In this document: positions 29,091-38,996 of the stretch, piece after piece | Numbering within the stretch: the first letter of the stretch is position 1 | Layout of the letters: each line of letters opens with the position of its first letter | Assembly (NCBI RefSeq): GCF_026262645.1 | Contig: NZ_SHNO01000002.1 | Coordinates: 124,001-188,000, forward strand | Length of the DNA: 64,000 bases | Direction: 5' to 3' | From: Candidatus Marimicrobium litorale | Lineage (GTDB): Bacteria; Pseudomonadota; Gammaproteobacteria; Pseudomonadales; Halieaceae | The notes under the pieces: generated by a model | Told to the model about the DNA's origin: nothing | The model's input: only the letters and a program-made list of their open reading frames with translations | The model's database searches: none | Translations under genes and position numbers: made by a program

Positions 29091-29768
29091 CTAGAATGAG
29101 CGCTCGGGAACGGTGACGATATCAGAGGGAATCAACATATAATTTGATTCCAGCTTGCCCGCTTGCAAAATATCGTCCAGATAAACAGGATACACTTTCA
29201 CCTGGCCCTCAGATTTTCGATAGAGCTTTGAATCATTGGATACTGCAAACTCGTTGGGGCCACCAGCGAGTAACACCAAATCTAACACTGTCATGCCTTT
29301 ACGATAGGGGACCGACTGCGGGCTATTGACCGCACCTGTCACTCGTATGCGCTGCTGGAAGTCAGAGCTTTTAGGGTTGGTTACGATCACAGAAACCTGA
29401 GGGTTTTTAATGTATGTAGATAACTTGTCGGTGATAGAGTCACCGAGGGCCTCGGTGCTGAACCCTGCGGCCATTACATCGCCGATCAGTGACATCGATA
29501 TTTTGCCGTCGGGCCTCACAGGGACGGCGAGGCTCAGCCTATCATCGCCCCATACCTCTACACGTATCTCGTCGCCTACGCCAATCTTGTATTCTTGCGA
29601 ACTATATCCCTGAATATCAACTGGCATATCCGACATATCTGACAGAGTGCCCGATGAACTACCGCAAGCAGTCAAAACCAGGGCCATTGATGCAGCGACC
29701 AGTAGATCAAGATGCTTGCGGCGGTCTCGTAAATTACGCGAGAAAAAAATCGGTGAAATATTCATCAC
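29091..29768 (-). CDS. polysaccharide export lipoprotein (Wza/EpsE-like)
   Basis: A 225-residue lipoprotein: signal segment ending in the lipobox LVLTAC (~residues 30-35), a Poly_export (Wza) domain (~58-135; KIGVGDEIRVEVWGDDRLS and PDGKISMSLIGDVMAAG), then one SLBB domain (~140-215; RVTGAVNSPQSVPYRKGMT). It would form the periplasmic/outer-membrane channel for exopolysaccharide. It is divergent from the sigma-54-driven GT2 operon. A Wzc-like copolymerase is not encoded separately nearby. Confidence 0.9.
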   Translation of the reverse strand: MMNISPIFFSRNLRDRRKHLDLLVAASMALVLTACGSSSGTLSDMSDMPVDIQGYSSQEYKIGVGDEIRVEVWGDDRLSLAVPVRPDGKISMSLIGDVMAAGFSTEALGDSITDKLSTYIKNPQVSVIVTNPKSSDFQQRIRVTGAVNSPQSVPYRKGMTVLDLVLLAGGPNEFAVSNDSKLYRKSEGQVKVYPVYLDDILQAGKLESNYMLIPSDIVTVPERSF

Positions 29769-30356
29769 TACCTGACTCCTTTACCAAGCAGTATAACTTT
29801 AACGGTCTGCAAGGTGGGTAAAATATACAGCCATAAACTGTGGTTGAACCTTTTTTAGGTGTTTGTTTTGTGTTGACTGTGCCAGAGACATTCATGCCGA
29901 GTAATATACTATAAGACTTTTAGATCAAAAAAATGCCTGAAAAAAACAGCGCTCGTTTCAAGCCTGAGAAAACCAAGACTGATCAGGCGCTAGATTAGTG
30001 TCTGCACGCGCCGCATCAATGCCCCGTGTTTTCCTGCCAGCTTCAGGACCTCACGCCAGAACGCATTAACAACAATAAACCGGGCAGCTACAGTGCAGTT
30101 GGCAAGCCTGCCTCGCGTATCGACAGGTCAATTTATTGTCGCCGCTGTGTTGCTCAATTGCGGCCCTCTCGATTCGTCACCAGTAAAAGTGCTGTTGACG
30201 GAATTCTTTACACCTCCCCATTGCTTGAAATGTGGATTGGAAAAAAATACCTATTTATCATGCATTTAAGGAGAATGGCACGAATATTGCCAACACAAGC
30301 TTTGACGAGGTTTTGGCGCTACTCGCTAAACTGAACGTGTGTAAAGGAACCAAGGA
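29769..30356. other. divergent EPS control region
   Basis: 588 bp between the export lipoprotein (leftward) and the GT2 synthase (rightward), with no supported gene. It holds the sigma-54 promoter described separately. Enhancer-binding sites would be expected upstream of it, and I cannot pick them out. Confidence 0.6.
30276..30290 (+). promoter_or_regulatory. sigma-54 (RpoN) promoter for the GT2 operon
   Basis: TGGCACGAATATTGC matches the consensus TGGCACG-N4-TTGC exactly at the -24 and -12 blocks. It lies 66 bp upstream of the GT2 start codon in the correct orientation. An enhancer-binding activator is therefore predicted, consistent with EPS loci under PrsR-type regulators. Confidence 0.85.
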
Positions 30357-32765
30357 ATGCCGGATCAACTACCAACATCAGAGACTTTTCTGTCGCAGCA
30401 GGGCTCTCAGTTTACCAACGTTTTACCCAATGCTGTGAGCCGGCTTACCGTTCCCGGCGCCAGATTTGCTATATTTTTTACGGTCGTGGCCTGGCTGGCC
30501 TATGTGGTGGAACAATGTATCCGGTTAAGTGGGCTAGATCTCAATGCAGCTACGGTTGTCGAAGCACTCGCTTATGTGACAACCGTTACGCTACTCACGA
30601 TGTCATGCCTGGCATTTATGATTACTCGGCTAGGACATTATGAGCGCATTAAAGTGCACCAGCGTGTCCAGCGGAATGAAATTGATGACAGCCTGGAGAC
30701 CGACGCTCCGAGCATCACGGTGCTGGTCCCGTCTTATCGTGAAGAAGAAAGAACGATTCGACAAACCGTTTTGTCTGCAGCTTTACAAGAATATCCGGAT
30801 CTCAAAGTTGTACTGCTTGTAGATGATCCACCCTATCCAACAGACCCAGAGGACCAGGCCATATTAGAAGCGTCCAGGGCAGTCGCTGAGCAAATCTCCT
30901 GCGAGTTGAGAAAGCCGTTCACTGAGTTCAAAAGCGCGCTCTCTGCATTTGATCTAAAAACGTCAGGTGACCTTGAAGCACGCATGTGTCCCGAAATGTT
31001 GCTGAACTTGAGCAAGCATTACGATTCTGCCGTGAGCTGGTTTGAATTAGAGCGTCAAAATATGCCGATAAATGATCATGTTGATCGCTTTTTTGCGATA
31101 GACGTTCTAGAGCGTATTGCGACCGATTTACGGGTGACGGCAAGCGCTCTAAGGTCGGCAGCTGTCGAGCCTGATGCACTGCTGACAGTGTCGCGAGTGC
31201 GTCAGCTGCATTTGCGCCTGGTCAACATTTTCCAGGCCGATATTTCCTACTTCGAGCGTAAGCGTTTCGCATCTTTGTCCCATGAACCGAACAAGGCGAT
31301 GAACCTGAACAGTTATATTGGTTTAATGGGCGGGAGGTATTCCAGAATCCCCTCGGCTCGTGGGCCTGTACTGAAACCTACTTCGGGACACGCTGCCGAT
31401 TTGGCGATACCCGATTCCGATTACCTTTTGACATTGGATGCCGACAGTATTTTATTGCCAGAGTACTGTTTACGATTGGTATATCACATGGAGCAAGCGT
31501 GTAACAAGCGGGTAGCGGTTGCGCAAACGCCCTATATAAGTTTTCCGGGGCCGTCCGCGGCGATTGAGCGCATCGCCGGTGCCACGACTGATATCCAACA
31601 TATCGTGCACCAAGGTATGCAGCGCCATGAGGCTGCATTCTGGGTCGGTGCTAACGCGGTTATTCGTAAATCAGCGCTGATGGAGCTCGAGGAGCGTGAA
31701 GATGAGAACGGCTTCGAAATCAGGCGATACATCAGTGACCGAACGGTAATTGAAGATACCGAATCGAGTGTCGGTTTAAGGCGACTGGGCTGGAAAATAT
31801 ACAACTACCCCGAGCGTCTGAGTTATAGCGCCACGCCACCTGACTTCGGTACGCTGGTTGTGCAGCGGCAACGCTGGGCCAATGGCGGACTGATTATCTT
31901 GCCGAAATTATTGAGCGTTTTCTGGAAGAGGGACCGTAACCAGCAGCGGCGGCAAACAGACAGAAAACAGCCGCAGCCGGGTAAAGAAAAGAACCCGCAG
32001 CTCCGGCCAGAAGAGAAAAATCTGCAGCGCAGGCAAGAAGATAAAAACAAGCACAAGATTCGCGTGCTGGAGCTATTTCTGCGTGTCTCCTATCTAACCT
32101 CCATCGCTTGGACAAGCCTCTGCCTATGTATTTTATTTTTCTACCCGTTTGCAGACGGCTTGTTGAGCAGCACGGCTATTTTAATTGCGTTGCCGTATTT
32201 TATCGCCATGACGCTTGATCTGGGTTGGTTAGGTTATCGCAAACGGGACATTCTTGCGATCTACGGCTTTAATCTGCTTTTGCTACCAGTCAATATCGTA
32301 GGGACTATTGAGTCGATTGTTCAAATTATCGGTGGTCACAAGCTCGCGTTCGCACGGACCCCGAAAGTCGCTGATAGAACGCCGGCCCCAATCTCTCTAC
32401 TGTGGGTTGTTGCCACTTTCTTTGTGTGGTCTGTATGGACCCTGCGTAATGATGTTATTGATCAGGATTATCTCCATATGATTTTTACTGTGGCGAATCT
32501 GGCCATGCTTTCCTTGGGCTGTGTTTGGTTTATCGGGATGACCAACTTCTTTTTCGATATTTTTCACAATCTGAAAAATTTTGTTTACGTCCCCTTGCGT
32601 GCCGCAGTGCCGGTTGCAGAAGAGGATCTTCCGGACTGGGCATCGGTTTTGTATGTCGGCAGTTCGCTTCCTACGAGCCACGTCGCGACCGAGAAGGTCG
32701 CGACAAGCTCGTCGCCTGAGGATGCTGCGGAAAGTGCGTCCTCGCCTTTAATTCGTCGGGCATAA
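30357..32765 (+). CDS. processive family 2 glycosyltransferase (cellulose/chitin/hyaluronan-synthase-like)
   Basis: An 802-residue membrane synthase. Two N-terminal helices (~36-52 and 66-92) precede a GT2 domain with VLVPSYREEE (~123), the first Asp pair VDD (155-157), the DxD motif LDADS (361-363), the catalytic ED (466-467) and QRQRW (503-507). About five C-terminal helices follow. QxxRW marks a processive polymerase. A long linker inside the catalytic domain (~165-340) and a very basic stretch (525-567, rich in R, K, Q) are unusual. There is no PilZ domain, so c-di-GMP control is not evident. The product could be a beta-linked hexosamine polymer, given the two GH18-type neighbours. Confidence 0.88.
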   Translation: MPDQLPTSETFLSQQGSQFTNVLPNAVSRLTVPGARFAIFFTVVAWLAYVVEQCIRLSGLDLNAATVVEALAYVTTVTLLTMSCLAFMITRLGHYERIKVHQRVQRNEIDDSLETDAPSITVLVPSYREEERTIRQTVLSAALQEYPDLKVVLLVDDPPYPTDPEDQAILEASRAVAEQISCELRKPFTEFKSALSAFDLKTSGDLEARMCPEMLLNLSKHYDSAVSWFELERQNMPINDHVDRFFAIDVLERIATDLRVTASALRSAAVEPDALLTVSRVRQLHLRLVNIFQADISYFERKRFASLSHEPNKAMNLNSYIGLMGGRYSRIPSARGPVLKPTSGHAADLAIPDSDYLLTLDADSILLPEYCLRLVYHMEQACNKRVAVAQTPYISFPGPSAAIERIAGATTDIQHIVHQGMQRHEAAFWVGANAVIRKSALMELEEREDENGFEIRRYISDRTVIEDTESSVGLRRLGWKIYNYPERLSYSATPPDFGTLVVQRQRWANGGLIILPKLLSVFWKRDRNQQRRQTDRKQPQPGKEKNPQLRPEEKNLQRRQEDKNKHKIRVLELFLRVSYLTSIAWTSLCLCILFFYPFADGLLSSTAILIALPYFIAMTLDLGWLGYRKRDILAIYGFNLLLLPVNIVGTIESIVQIIGGHKLAFARTPKVADRTPAPISLLWVVATFFVWSVWTLRNDVIDQDYLHMIFTVANLAMLSLGCVWFIGMTNFFFDIFHNLKNFVYVPLRAAVPVAEEDLPDWASVLYVGSSLPTSHVATEKVATSSSPEDAAESASSPLIRRA

Positions 32766-32776
32766 GGGAGGTCGTT

Positions 32777-35422
32777 ATGGAAAATAAGGCTATAAAATCG
32801 AACCGTTTGTCGATTGCCCGCCTCTTGTTTGCAACCCTTTTGGTTGGAGGGTTTGGAGGTTTCGCAGTCATGACCGTATGGCGAGCGGCTGTCGATATGT
32901 ATGTTTATGCGCAGGGCACAGGTCCAACCTGGGTTGCGCCTTATGTCGATATCACGTCTAAACCCGAGGTGTATTTCGAAAGCGAAGAGGACTCGCTACT
33001 CAATAATGTAGTGATCGGTTCGATCGTCGCGAGCAGGCTTGATCCCAGGGAGCCAACATGGGGGTCCTATTATGATTTGGATGCGGCGGCACGTGCACTG
33101 GACCTGGATCGCAGATTGGTGCGGTTTCGAGAGGAAGGGGGGGTCGCGATACTATCATTTGGAGGAGATGCTACAAGCGAGATGGCATCGGTGAATAGCA
33201 GCGTGGAAGATTTGGCAGCGGCTTATCAAGCGGTGATTAGTCGTTATGAATCAGAGATACTGGACTTCGACTTAAGCAGCGCTGTGCTTACAGACTCAGT
33301 CGCCACAACACGGCGAGTTGCCGCTCTTCAGCGGGTTCAGCAAGACAATCCAAATATCCAAGTTTGGTTGTCGCTGCCCGCCGCGATGGAGGGCCTAACT
33401 GCGGGCGGGATCACGATGATCGAAAGTGCATTACTCGCCGGGGTCGAGCTGGCGGGCGTTAACGTCAGGACTATGGACTATGGATTGTCAGGAAAAAGAG
33501 CCAGAGAGTTTTCCTTGTGGGATCAGACGCGGCTTTCCTTGATGGCGACGAAGGAGCAGCTCGCGGCGATTTTTTTGGCCTCAGGTCAGCCCAAAGACGA
33601 TCTTGAGCTATGGGGAATGATAGGTGTGACCCCGATGATCGGAAAAAATCCAACGGCAAGAGAGGCGTTCACGCTGAAGACTGCCAATGCGTTGGTTGAT
33701 TTCCTGCGCGAGCACCAAGTCGGGCGGGTATCCTTCTTAACGCTTAATCGAGACCGACCTTGTGGTGCTGGAGATGGTATTAAAAACGCGTCTGGCACCT
33801 GCAGCGGCATCGACCAAATCAAGTATCAGTTTACCAAGTTGTTCATCGATCGTTTTCCGGCCTCTCTTGCCAACACAGCTGCCGGTGGTCAAAAAAACGT
33901 TTCGTCCCCATTGGATCTCGCAATGAATCGCGCGGAGTTTTACCCTTACCCGCTTTGGCACCAGCAGACTGCCTATGACGAAACTGAAAAAGTAGTTTGG
34001 CAGGGACGCGTTTATAAAGCGAAATGGCAGACCCGAGGCAAGCAACCCGATGCGCCGGTTCTCAACACCTGGGATAGCCCGTGGCTTTATCTGGGGCCGG
34101 TTCTGGAAAGCGATCGAAAGGCTGTCCAATTGGCAAACGCGAACGCCAGCGACAGGATTAAGTGGACGCCTGAACGGGTGTTTTTAGCTGACGATGAAGC
34201 GGTACACGACGATATGATGTTTCGCGCTCGGTGGTGGACACAAGGAGAGCCTCCAGTCTACAACTCTGAGCGTTCTTACGATCACCCTTGGGAATTTTTG
34301 GGGGCCGTGAATTGCGAGGGCGGCAGCTGCAATCAGAGCGGAAGAGCCGCGTCCCTTCTGGTTAACTATGGCGGCCTGAGCGGGGTTACTCTGGAAATCC
34401 GTGAAGATGATGATGGCGTCTCAGGTGCCGGGACTCTTGTTCAATCGCATGCTGTACAAAGCGGTCAGAAGACCTATAAGTTATGGAAGGGATCCTACGA
34501 CCTTGTCTTCAAGGTTGGCTCGAGTGAGCTGATTCTCGACAGCGTCGACTGTGAGAGTAGCTCATGCACTGCCGGCAACATCACCTCGACCTTAGCGGTA
34601 GATTACGAAGGATTGACCGACATCGCGATGGCGCTTCATCAACCAGACGCCGTTCCGCGGACGACCGGGCAAATCATCGATGTCCGAACGGCTCAGAGTG
34701 GCCAAAAAACCTATAAGGTCCTGCGCGGTCATTATGATCTGGTATTCGAGATGGGGCCATCCAGGTTCATTGTTGACTCGGTGGATTGTACTAATAACAA
34801 TTGCAGTCCTGGTGATATTGCTGCGACGCTGTCCGTCGATTTTCAAAATCTTGAGGATATATCGATGGAGATACGGGTTGCAGATGGGCGCGCTGGCAGT
34901 TCAGGGCCATTGGTTCAGCTGCTCACGGCGCAAAGCGGCCACAAGACGTATCACGTGTTCTTGACCCAGTACGATCTCATCTTTAAACAAGGCGCGTCAG
35001 AGTTAATCAAAGATGCTGTTGACTGCCGTTCTGATCATTGTGATGCGGGTAGAATTGCGGCGGACCTGACGGTTGATCTGGGTGAGGCAGCTGCTTCGGT
35101 GGAGATTCGCATCGACGATGGTCAGCAGGGAAGCACCGGTGGTGTAGTTGTAATTCATCCCAGTCAAAGTGGTGCGCAGCGATATTCGGTGCTCAGAGGT
35201 ATCTATGATGTCTCCATGAAGGATCAAGACTGGACACTGGTCGAAGATGCCATCGACTGTTCTGACCAAGCGTGTAAATTGGGCAGAAACTCGCGGCTAC
35301 CTGACGTGCAAATGGTAAAACTTGAAAAAGAACTGGCAGCGCTGGGGGAACAGTATATGCCCAGCCACCCTGATTATATTGCGTTGCTGACGCGTATTGA
35401 GCAGCTGCAGGCGAATAGGTGA
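32777..35422 (+). CDS. chitinase-like (GH18) protein lacking the catalytic glutamate, with chitin-binding domains and repeats
   Basis: An 881-residue protein, 11 bp after the GT2 gene with a strong AAGGGAGG site. One N-terminal membrane anchor (~15-35) is followed by a GH18-type barrel (~50-360). Where active enzymes have DxDxE, it reads DFDLS (163-167), so the acid/base Glu is Ser and hydrolysis is unlikely. Two aromatic-rich chitin-binding-type modules follow (~391-442, 461-510), then four ~80-residue repeats (~512-845), each with a conserved QSG..TY and ending in a Cys pair. The tail (~846-881; LEKELAALGEQYMPSHPDYI) resembles the coiled coil of Wzc-type copolymerases. It probably binds or guides the nascent glycan. 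Confidence 0.8.
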   Translation: MENKAIKSNRLSIARLLFATLLVGGFGGFAVMTVWRAAVDMYVYAQGTGPTWVAPYVDITSKPEVYFESEEDSLLNNVVIGSIVASRLDPREPTWGSYYDLDAAARALDLDRRLVRFREEGGVAILSFGGDATSEMASVNSSVEDLAAAYQAVISRYESEILDFDLSSAVLTDSVATTRRVAALQRVQQDNPNIQVWLSLPAAMEGLTAGGITMIESALLAGVELAGVNVRTMDYGLSGKRAREFSLWDQTRLSLMATKEQLAAIFLASGQPKDDLELWGMIGVTPMIGKNPTAREAFTLKTANALVDFLREHQVGRVSFLTLNRDRPCGAGDGIKNASGTCSGIDQIKYQFTKLFIDRFPASLANTAAGGQKNVSSPLDLAMNRAEFYPYPLWHQQTAYDETEKVVWQGRVYKAKWQTRGKQPDAPVLNTWDSPWLYLGPVLESDRKAVQLANANASDRIKWTPERVFLADDEAVHDDMMFRARWWTQGEPPVYNSERSYDHPWEFLGAVNCEGGSCNQSGRAASLLVNYGGLSGVTLEIREDDDGVSGAGTLVQSHAVQSGQKTYKLWKGSYDLVFKVGSSELILDSVDCESSSCTAGNITSTLAVDYEGLTDIAMALHQPDAVPRTTGQIIDVRTAQSGQKTYKVLRGHYDLVFEMGPSRFIVDSVDCTNNNCSPGDIAATLSVDFQNLEDISMEIRVADGRAGSSGPLVQLLTAQSGHKTYHVFLTQYDLIFKQGASELIKDAVDCRSDHCDAGRIAADLTVDLGEAAASVEIRIDDGQQGSTGGVVVIHPSQSGAQRYSVLRGIYDVSMKDQDWTLVEDAIDCSDQACKLGRNSRLPDVQMVKLEKELAALGEQYMPSHPDYIALLTRIEQLQANR

Positions 35423-35423
35423 C

Positions 35424-37112
35424 TCACTGGGCCATTAACGTTTTGGCGAAGATAAAACCGTTGGCCCGGTCAAAGTTAACATTCCAAGTGAACACCCCGC
35501 CAATAGGCTGCGATAGGGCAACTCGCGGGGCAATGTGCTCGCAGTGAGTGCTGCGGTTAAGGCAGCTAACTGCTTCGATAATGGCGTTTAAGTCGCCACT
35601 GGGTAAACCGTCTGATCTTCTTCCATTACTCGCGGGGTACCCAAGAACGACCTGCTGCGGTTTGAGTAGCGCCTGCGTATTATTGATAAAGAAAAACGGT
35701 GCTCCTTGAGCCCACAGCTCGAGTAGGTTGAGGGCCATGGCGACGGAGGCATTGGCCTGGTTGTCGGCAGTGATCGGTTGTAGTTCACCATCAGGACCAT
35801 ACATACCGCCGGAATTATAGATCTGTACGCCAACCCATGAAAGGTGATCGCGGGTGTTGGCGATGAGCGCTGAATAGTTCAAGGTCGGCCCCTGTATTAG
35901 CCGGTTGGCAGCGATATTCTGAGTCTGTGGCGCCAGCGATATAATGATGGTGGGGTGTCGAGCGACCAACTGATGAACAACTTCTGTCATCGCGCAGACG
36001 CTGCCGCTTTGAGTCGTTAAGCCGGTTGTTGCGCTAAAGAATTTCTCACAGGTTTCTACACTGCCCGCTGTGATCAGATCCGTGCTTGCCGGCGCTGACA
36101 AACCCGTTTCAATGTCGATATCAATGCCGTCAAAGTTAAAACGCTCGATCAAGCGAGAGATAGAATCAGTATAGGCGCGCGCAGTGTTGGCAAAAGAGGC
36201 CTGGCTTTTTTGAACGATGTTGAAGCTGCGTTCAAAGTCAACTGTACCGAAACTCGATGAGGCACCCCCCAAAGACAGTAAAACCTTAATGCCTTGCTGC
36301 TGTAACTGCATTACATACGTTTTAAGGTCGATTTTTTGCGAACCATCGCCGGAGGTGATCTGAACATCACCGTGCCTATCAGGTGACAGTACAATACACG
36401 CTTTGTTGATGGCGCAATTTGCGTCAACGCTGAACACGCCAAATGCGATTAGGATATGGGTATAGTTTGCATCGGACAGCTCGCGAGGGGACACTACAGA
36501 GTGTATGTGGCTACCCGAATTATTCCAGTTTAAGGGTAGATAGCCAATCATGCGTTGAATTTTTGGGAGACCGGTAGGCGGCTCATTCGTTTTGGCAGAT
36601 GCAATTGCCGAAGGTTTCCGTGGCGAATAATGTGAAGCCTCCGTTGCTGAAGAGGCTATCTGCACATCCTTTTTCACCGAATAAACCGCTGCGGATTCTG
36701 AGACGTAGGCGATACGCGGAACGCCGTAATTGAGTGCGATAGCCTGTTTGGGCTGCAATGTTGAGCGAACGTATGGGCCCGACTCGAAAACCAGCGCTAC
36801 TCGGTGGACGTCAGTTTCTGACGACCACTTGATCTTGGGATAGGAGGTATTGACCGTGTCGGTGTACCAGATGTTTTCAATTGGTTGGTCGTCTCTAAAG
36901 TCGATCAGTACGTTGTTTAGATCAATGTTGTCATGACACGCATTGGTCAAAGTCAGCGTAACGATTTGCCAATATTCACTGCCTTGTTGTGAAAATTCTG
37001 ACGTCATGCAATCAATCTGTTCGGGGGCCTCGCCATTAGTGAAGTTTGCTCGAATTCCAGCGCCATAAGTCAGCAACAGAAGCAAAAGAAAAAAGCGGAT
37101 ATGCCGGGTCAC
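35424..37112 (-). CDS. secreted GH18 glycosidase (chitinase-type), active site intact
   Basis: About 562 residues from a GTG start that has AAGGA 8 nt upstream. The frame stays open to 37307, but that extension has no coding character. A signal peptide (RFFLLLLLLTYGAG) leads into a beta-rich N-terminal module (~25-160) and a GH18 barrel (~190-555). The catalytic motif is FDGIDIDIE, with Glu present. It ends 1 bp from the stop of the chitinase-like protein (convergent). It should cleave beta-1,4-GlcNAc-type chains, either trimming the locus product or degrading chitin. Confidence 0.85.
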   Translation of the reverse strand: MTRHIRFFLLLLLLTYGAGIRANFTNGEAPEQIDCMTSEFSQQGSEYWQIVTLTLTNACHDNIDLNNVLIDFRDDQPIENIWYTDTVNTSYPKIKWSSETDVHRVALVFESGPYVRSTLQPKQAIALNYGVPRIAYVSESAAVYSVKKDVQIASSATEASHYSPRKPSAIASAKTNEPPTGLPKIQRMIGYLPLNWNNSGSHIHSVVSPRELSDANYTHILIAFGVFSVDANCAINKACIVLSPDRHGDVQITSGDGSQKIDLKTYVMQLQQQGIKVLLSLGGASSSFGTVDFERSFNIVQKSQASFANTARAYTDSISRLIERFNFDGIDIDIETGLSAPASTDLITAGSVETCEKFFSATTGLTTQSGSVCAMTEVVHQLVARHPTIIISLAPQTQNIAANRLIQGPTLNYSALIANTRDHLSWVGVQIYNSGGMYGPDGELQPITADNQANASVAMALNLLELWAQGAPFFFINNTQALLKPQQVVLGYPASNGRRSDGLPSGDLNAIIEAVSCLNRSTHCEHIAPRVALSQPIGGVFTWNVNFDRANGFIFAKTLMAQ

Positions 37113-37338
37113 TATGGATGTCCTTGCGATTTTAGGTAGGCCATAACGCGATCGAATGTGGTCGAGCATGGTCCCGAGTCTTGAAACAAAAACGACTTTG
37201 ATCTGTCCAATCCCGGTAACCTCGACAGTATAATCGATTGTGCAGAACGAGTGGGTATTAATGCTTCCTCTACTCGGACGAATCTTGCCGTAAGTAGGTT
37301 CTGACATCTTAACTGGCCAAATTCAATAGAGTCGACGG

Positions 37339-37887
37339 ATGAATACATACAAACGCCACCGATTCCCGCCAGATATCATTTCCTACACCGTTTGGCTCTA
37401 CTGCCGATTCAATCTCAGCCACCGAGATATTGAAGATCTGTCAGCCGAGCGCGGGATCACTGTTGCTCGCGAATCAATTCGCTTGTGGTGCACCAAGTCC
37501 GGCGCACTTTACGCCAGAAGGCGGAAGCGAAAGCACCGAGGCTACGGCGACACGTTTTGCATCGCCGAAGTCTTTGTAAAGATCAATGGCAAGCAGCACT
37601 ATCTGTGGCGAGCCCTAGACCAGGACGGTGAAGTGGGGAATTTCTATCTTCAGGCCAAGCGGAATGGTGTTGCTGCGAGACGTTTCTTCAGTCGTCTACT
37701 CAGGCCTCATGCCGGTGAACACAGGAAGATCGTAACGGATAAACTACGCAGTTATGGCGTTGCACCGCGAGAGTTGATACCGGAGACGATTCACAGTACT
37801 CAGCGTTACGAGAATAACCGGGCCGAGCAATATCATGCGGCGACTAGGGTGAGGGAGCGGGGAATGCACTGCTTCAAAAAAGCCTAA
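37339..37887 (+). pseudogene. IS6-family transposase, truncated and with lost first catalytic Asp
   Basis: 183 codons of an IS6/IS240-type DDE transposase (VKINGKQHYLWRA, IVTDKLRSYG, NNRAEQYH). The first catalytic Asp, normally in DEVFVK, reads AEVFVK (GCC), and the frame stops after RERGMHCFKKA, about 40-50 codons short. The second Asp (VTDK) and the Glu (RAEQ) remain. Noncoding remnant follows to ~37990. It is a dead copy, same orientation as the remnant at 42533. Confidence 0.85.
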
Positions 37888-38033
37888 TCGGAAATTACCG
37901 AAAACCTTCTGCGTATGGAACAGCCCACGGCACAAAAATACATCACGTATTGTCTCTTTACGGTCCTTGGCAGTCTCATTCTCCAGTAATTCAACGCATC
38001 ACAGGGCTGGGTAGTCACTCAGCGGTAAGTGAA

Positions 38034-38981
38034 CTACGTCTGGCGACGCAGCTGAATCAGCTCTGCCATAACTGCAACGGCGATCTCTACCGGTGTTTTA
38101 CTACCGATGGACAAGCCCACGGGGGCATGCAGCTTGGCAATATCGCTTTCGGCGAGCTCCAGCATACGCAGTCGCATTAACCGTTTTTCGGTTGTTTTTT
38201 GCGAGCCCAGTGCTCCGACGTACCAGGCCTCCTGCTCGAGCGCCTCCATCAACGCCATGTCGTCAATACGTGGATCGTGACTCAGTGTAATAATCGCAGT
38301 GTGTGCATCAATACCAAGCTCGCGAATAACATCATCCGGCATACCGCCACGCAGTGTGACATCAGGCCCCTCCCAGAGTTGCAGCATCTGCGCTCGTGGA
38401 TCCGTCACAATAACCTCAAAATCCAATGCCTGAGCAAGCTCGGCAATGGCCACAGCCAGCTGGCCTGCACCTATCAATACAATACGCTGTCGTGCGCCAA
38501 AGAAGTGTCGCAGGGTAGAGCCGTCGAAGGTCGTCTCCAGCACGGCCTCGACAGGCATGACGTGCGTCTCATTGCTCCCAACGTCAAACTGGCGCAGCAC
38601 ACTGCGCCGCGCCTTCAGTGCGTCGATCACGTCGGCTGCCCACTGCAGGCTACTATCGTCAAATGGCTCAACCAGCACTGATATTCTGCCACCACACGGG
38701 AGGCCGAGGCGTTCATTCTGGTCCGGGTCCAGCCCGTATTCCACAACCTGCGCGCAAGACGCCGCAATATCGCCGTGCCCTATTTTTTCCAGCAGATCTT
38801 CCTCAACGCAGCCGCCGGACACAGATCCGATCTGTTCGCCGGACTCAATACAGGCCATTAACGAGCCCACCGGCCGCGGTGATGAGCCCAGCGTACTGAC
38901 AACCGTGCATAACCAGGGGTGCGCGCCCGATTGGCGCCAGGCACAAGCGTTTTGCAATACGGCCAGTGTGATATTTTTCAC
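38034..38981 (-). CDS. xdhC: XdhC/CoxI family molybdenum hydroxylase maturation factor
   Basis: A 315-residue accessory protein that binds and protects sulfurated molybdenum cofactor for insertion into hydroxylases. The N-terminal XdhC/CoxI block shows TVVSTLGSSPRPVGSLM and GSVSGGCVEEDL. The C-terminal Rossmann domain has RIVLIGAGQLAVAIAELA. It is the last gene of the molybdenum hydroxylase operon, starting 15 bp after mocA. Confidence 0.92.
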   Translation of the reverse strand: MKNITLAVLQNACAWRQSGAHPWLCTVVSTLGSSPRPVGSLMACIESGEQIGSVSGGCVEEDLLEKIGHGDIAASCAQVVEYGLDPDQNERLGLPCGGRISVLVEPFDDSSLQWAADVIDALKARRSVLRQFDVGSNETHVMPVEAVLETTFDGSTLRHFFGARQRIVLIGAGQLAVAIAELAQALDFEVIVTDPRAQMLQLWEGPDVTLRGGMPDDVIRELGIDAHTAIITLSHDPRIDDMALMEALEQEAWYVGALGSQKTTEKRLMRLRMLELAESDIAKLHAPVGLSIGSKTPVEIAVAVMAELIQLRRQT

Positions 38982-38996
38982 GGAATCATCACCGGG

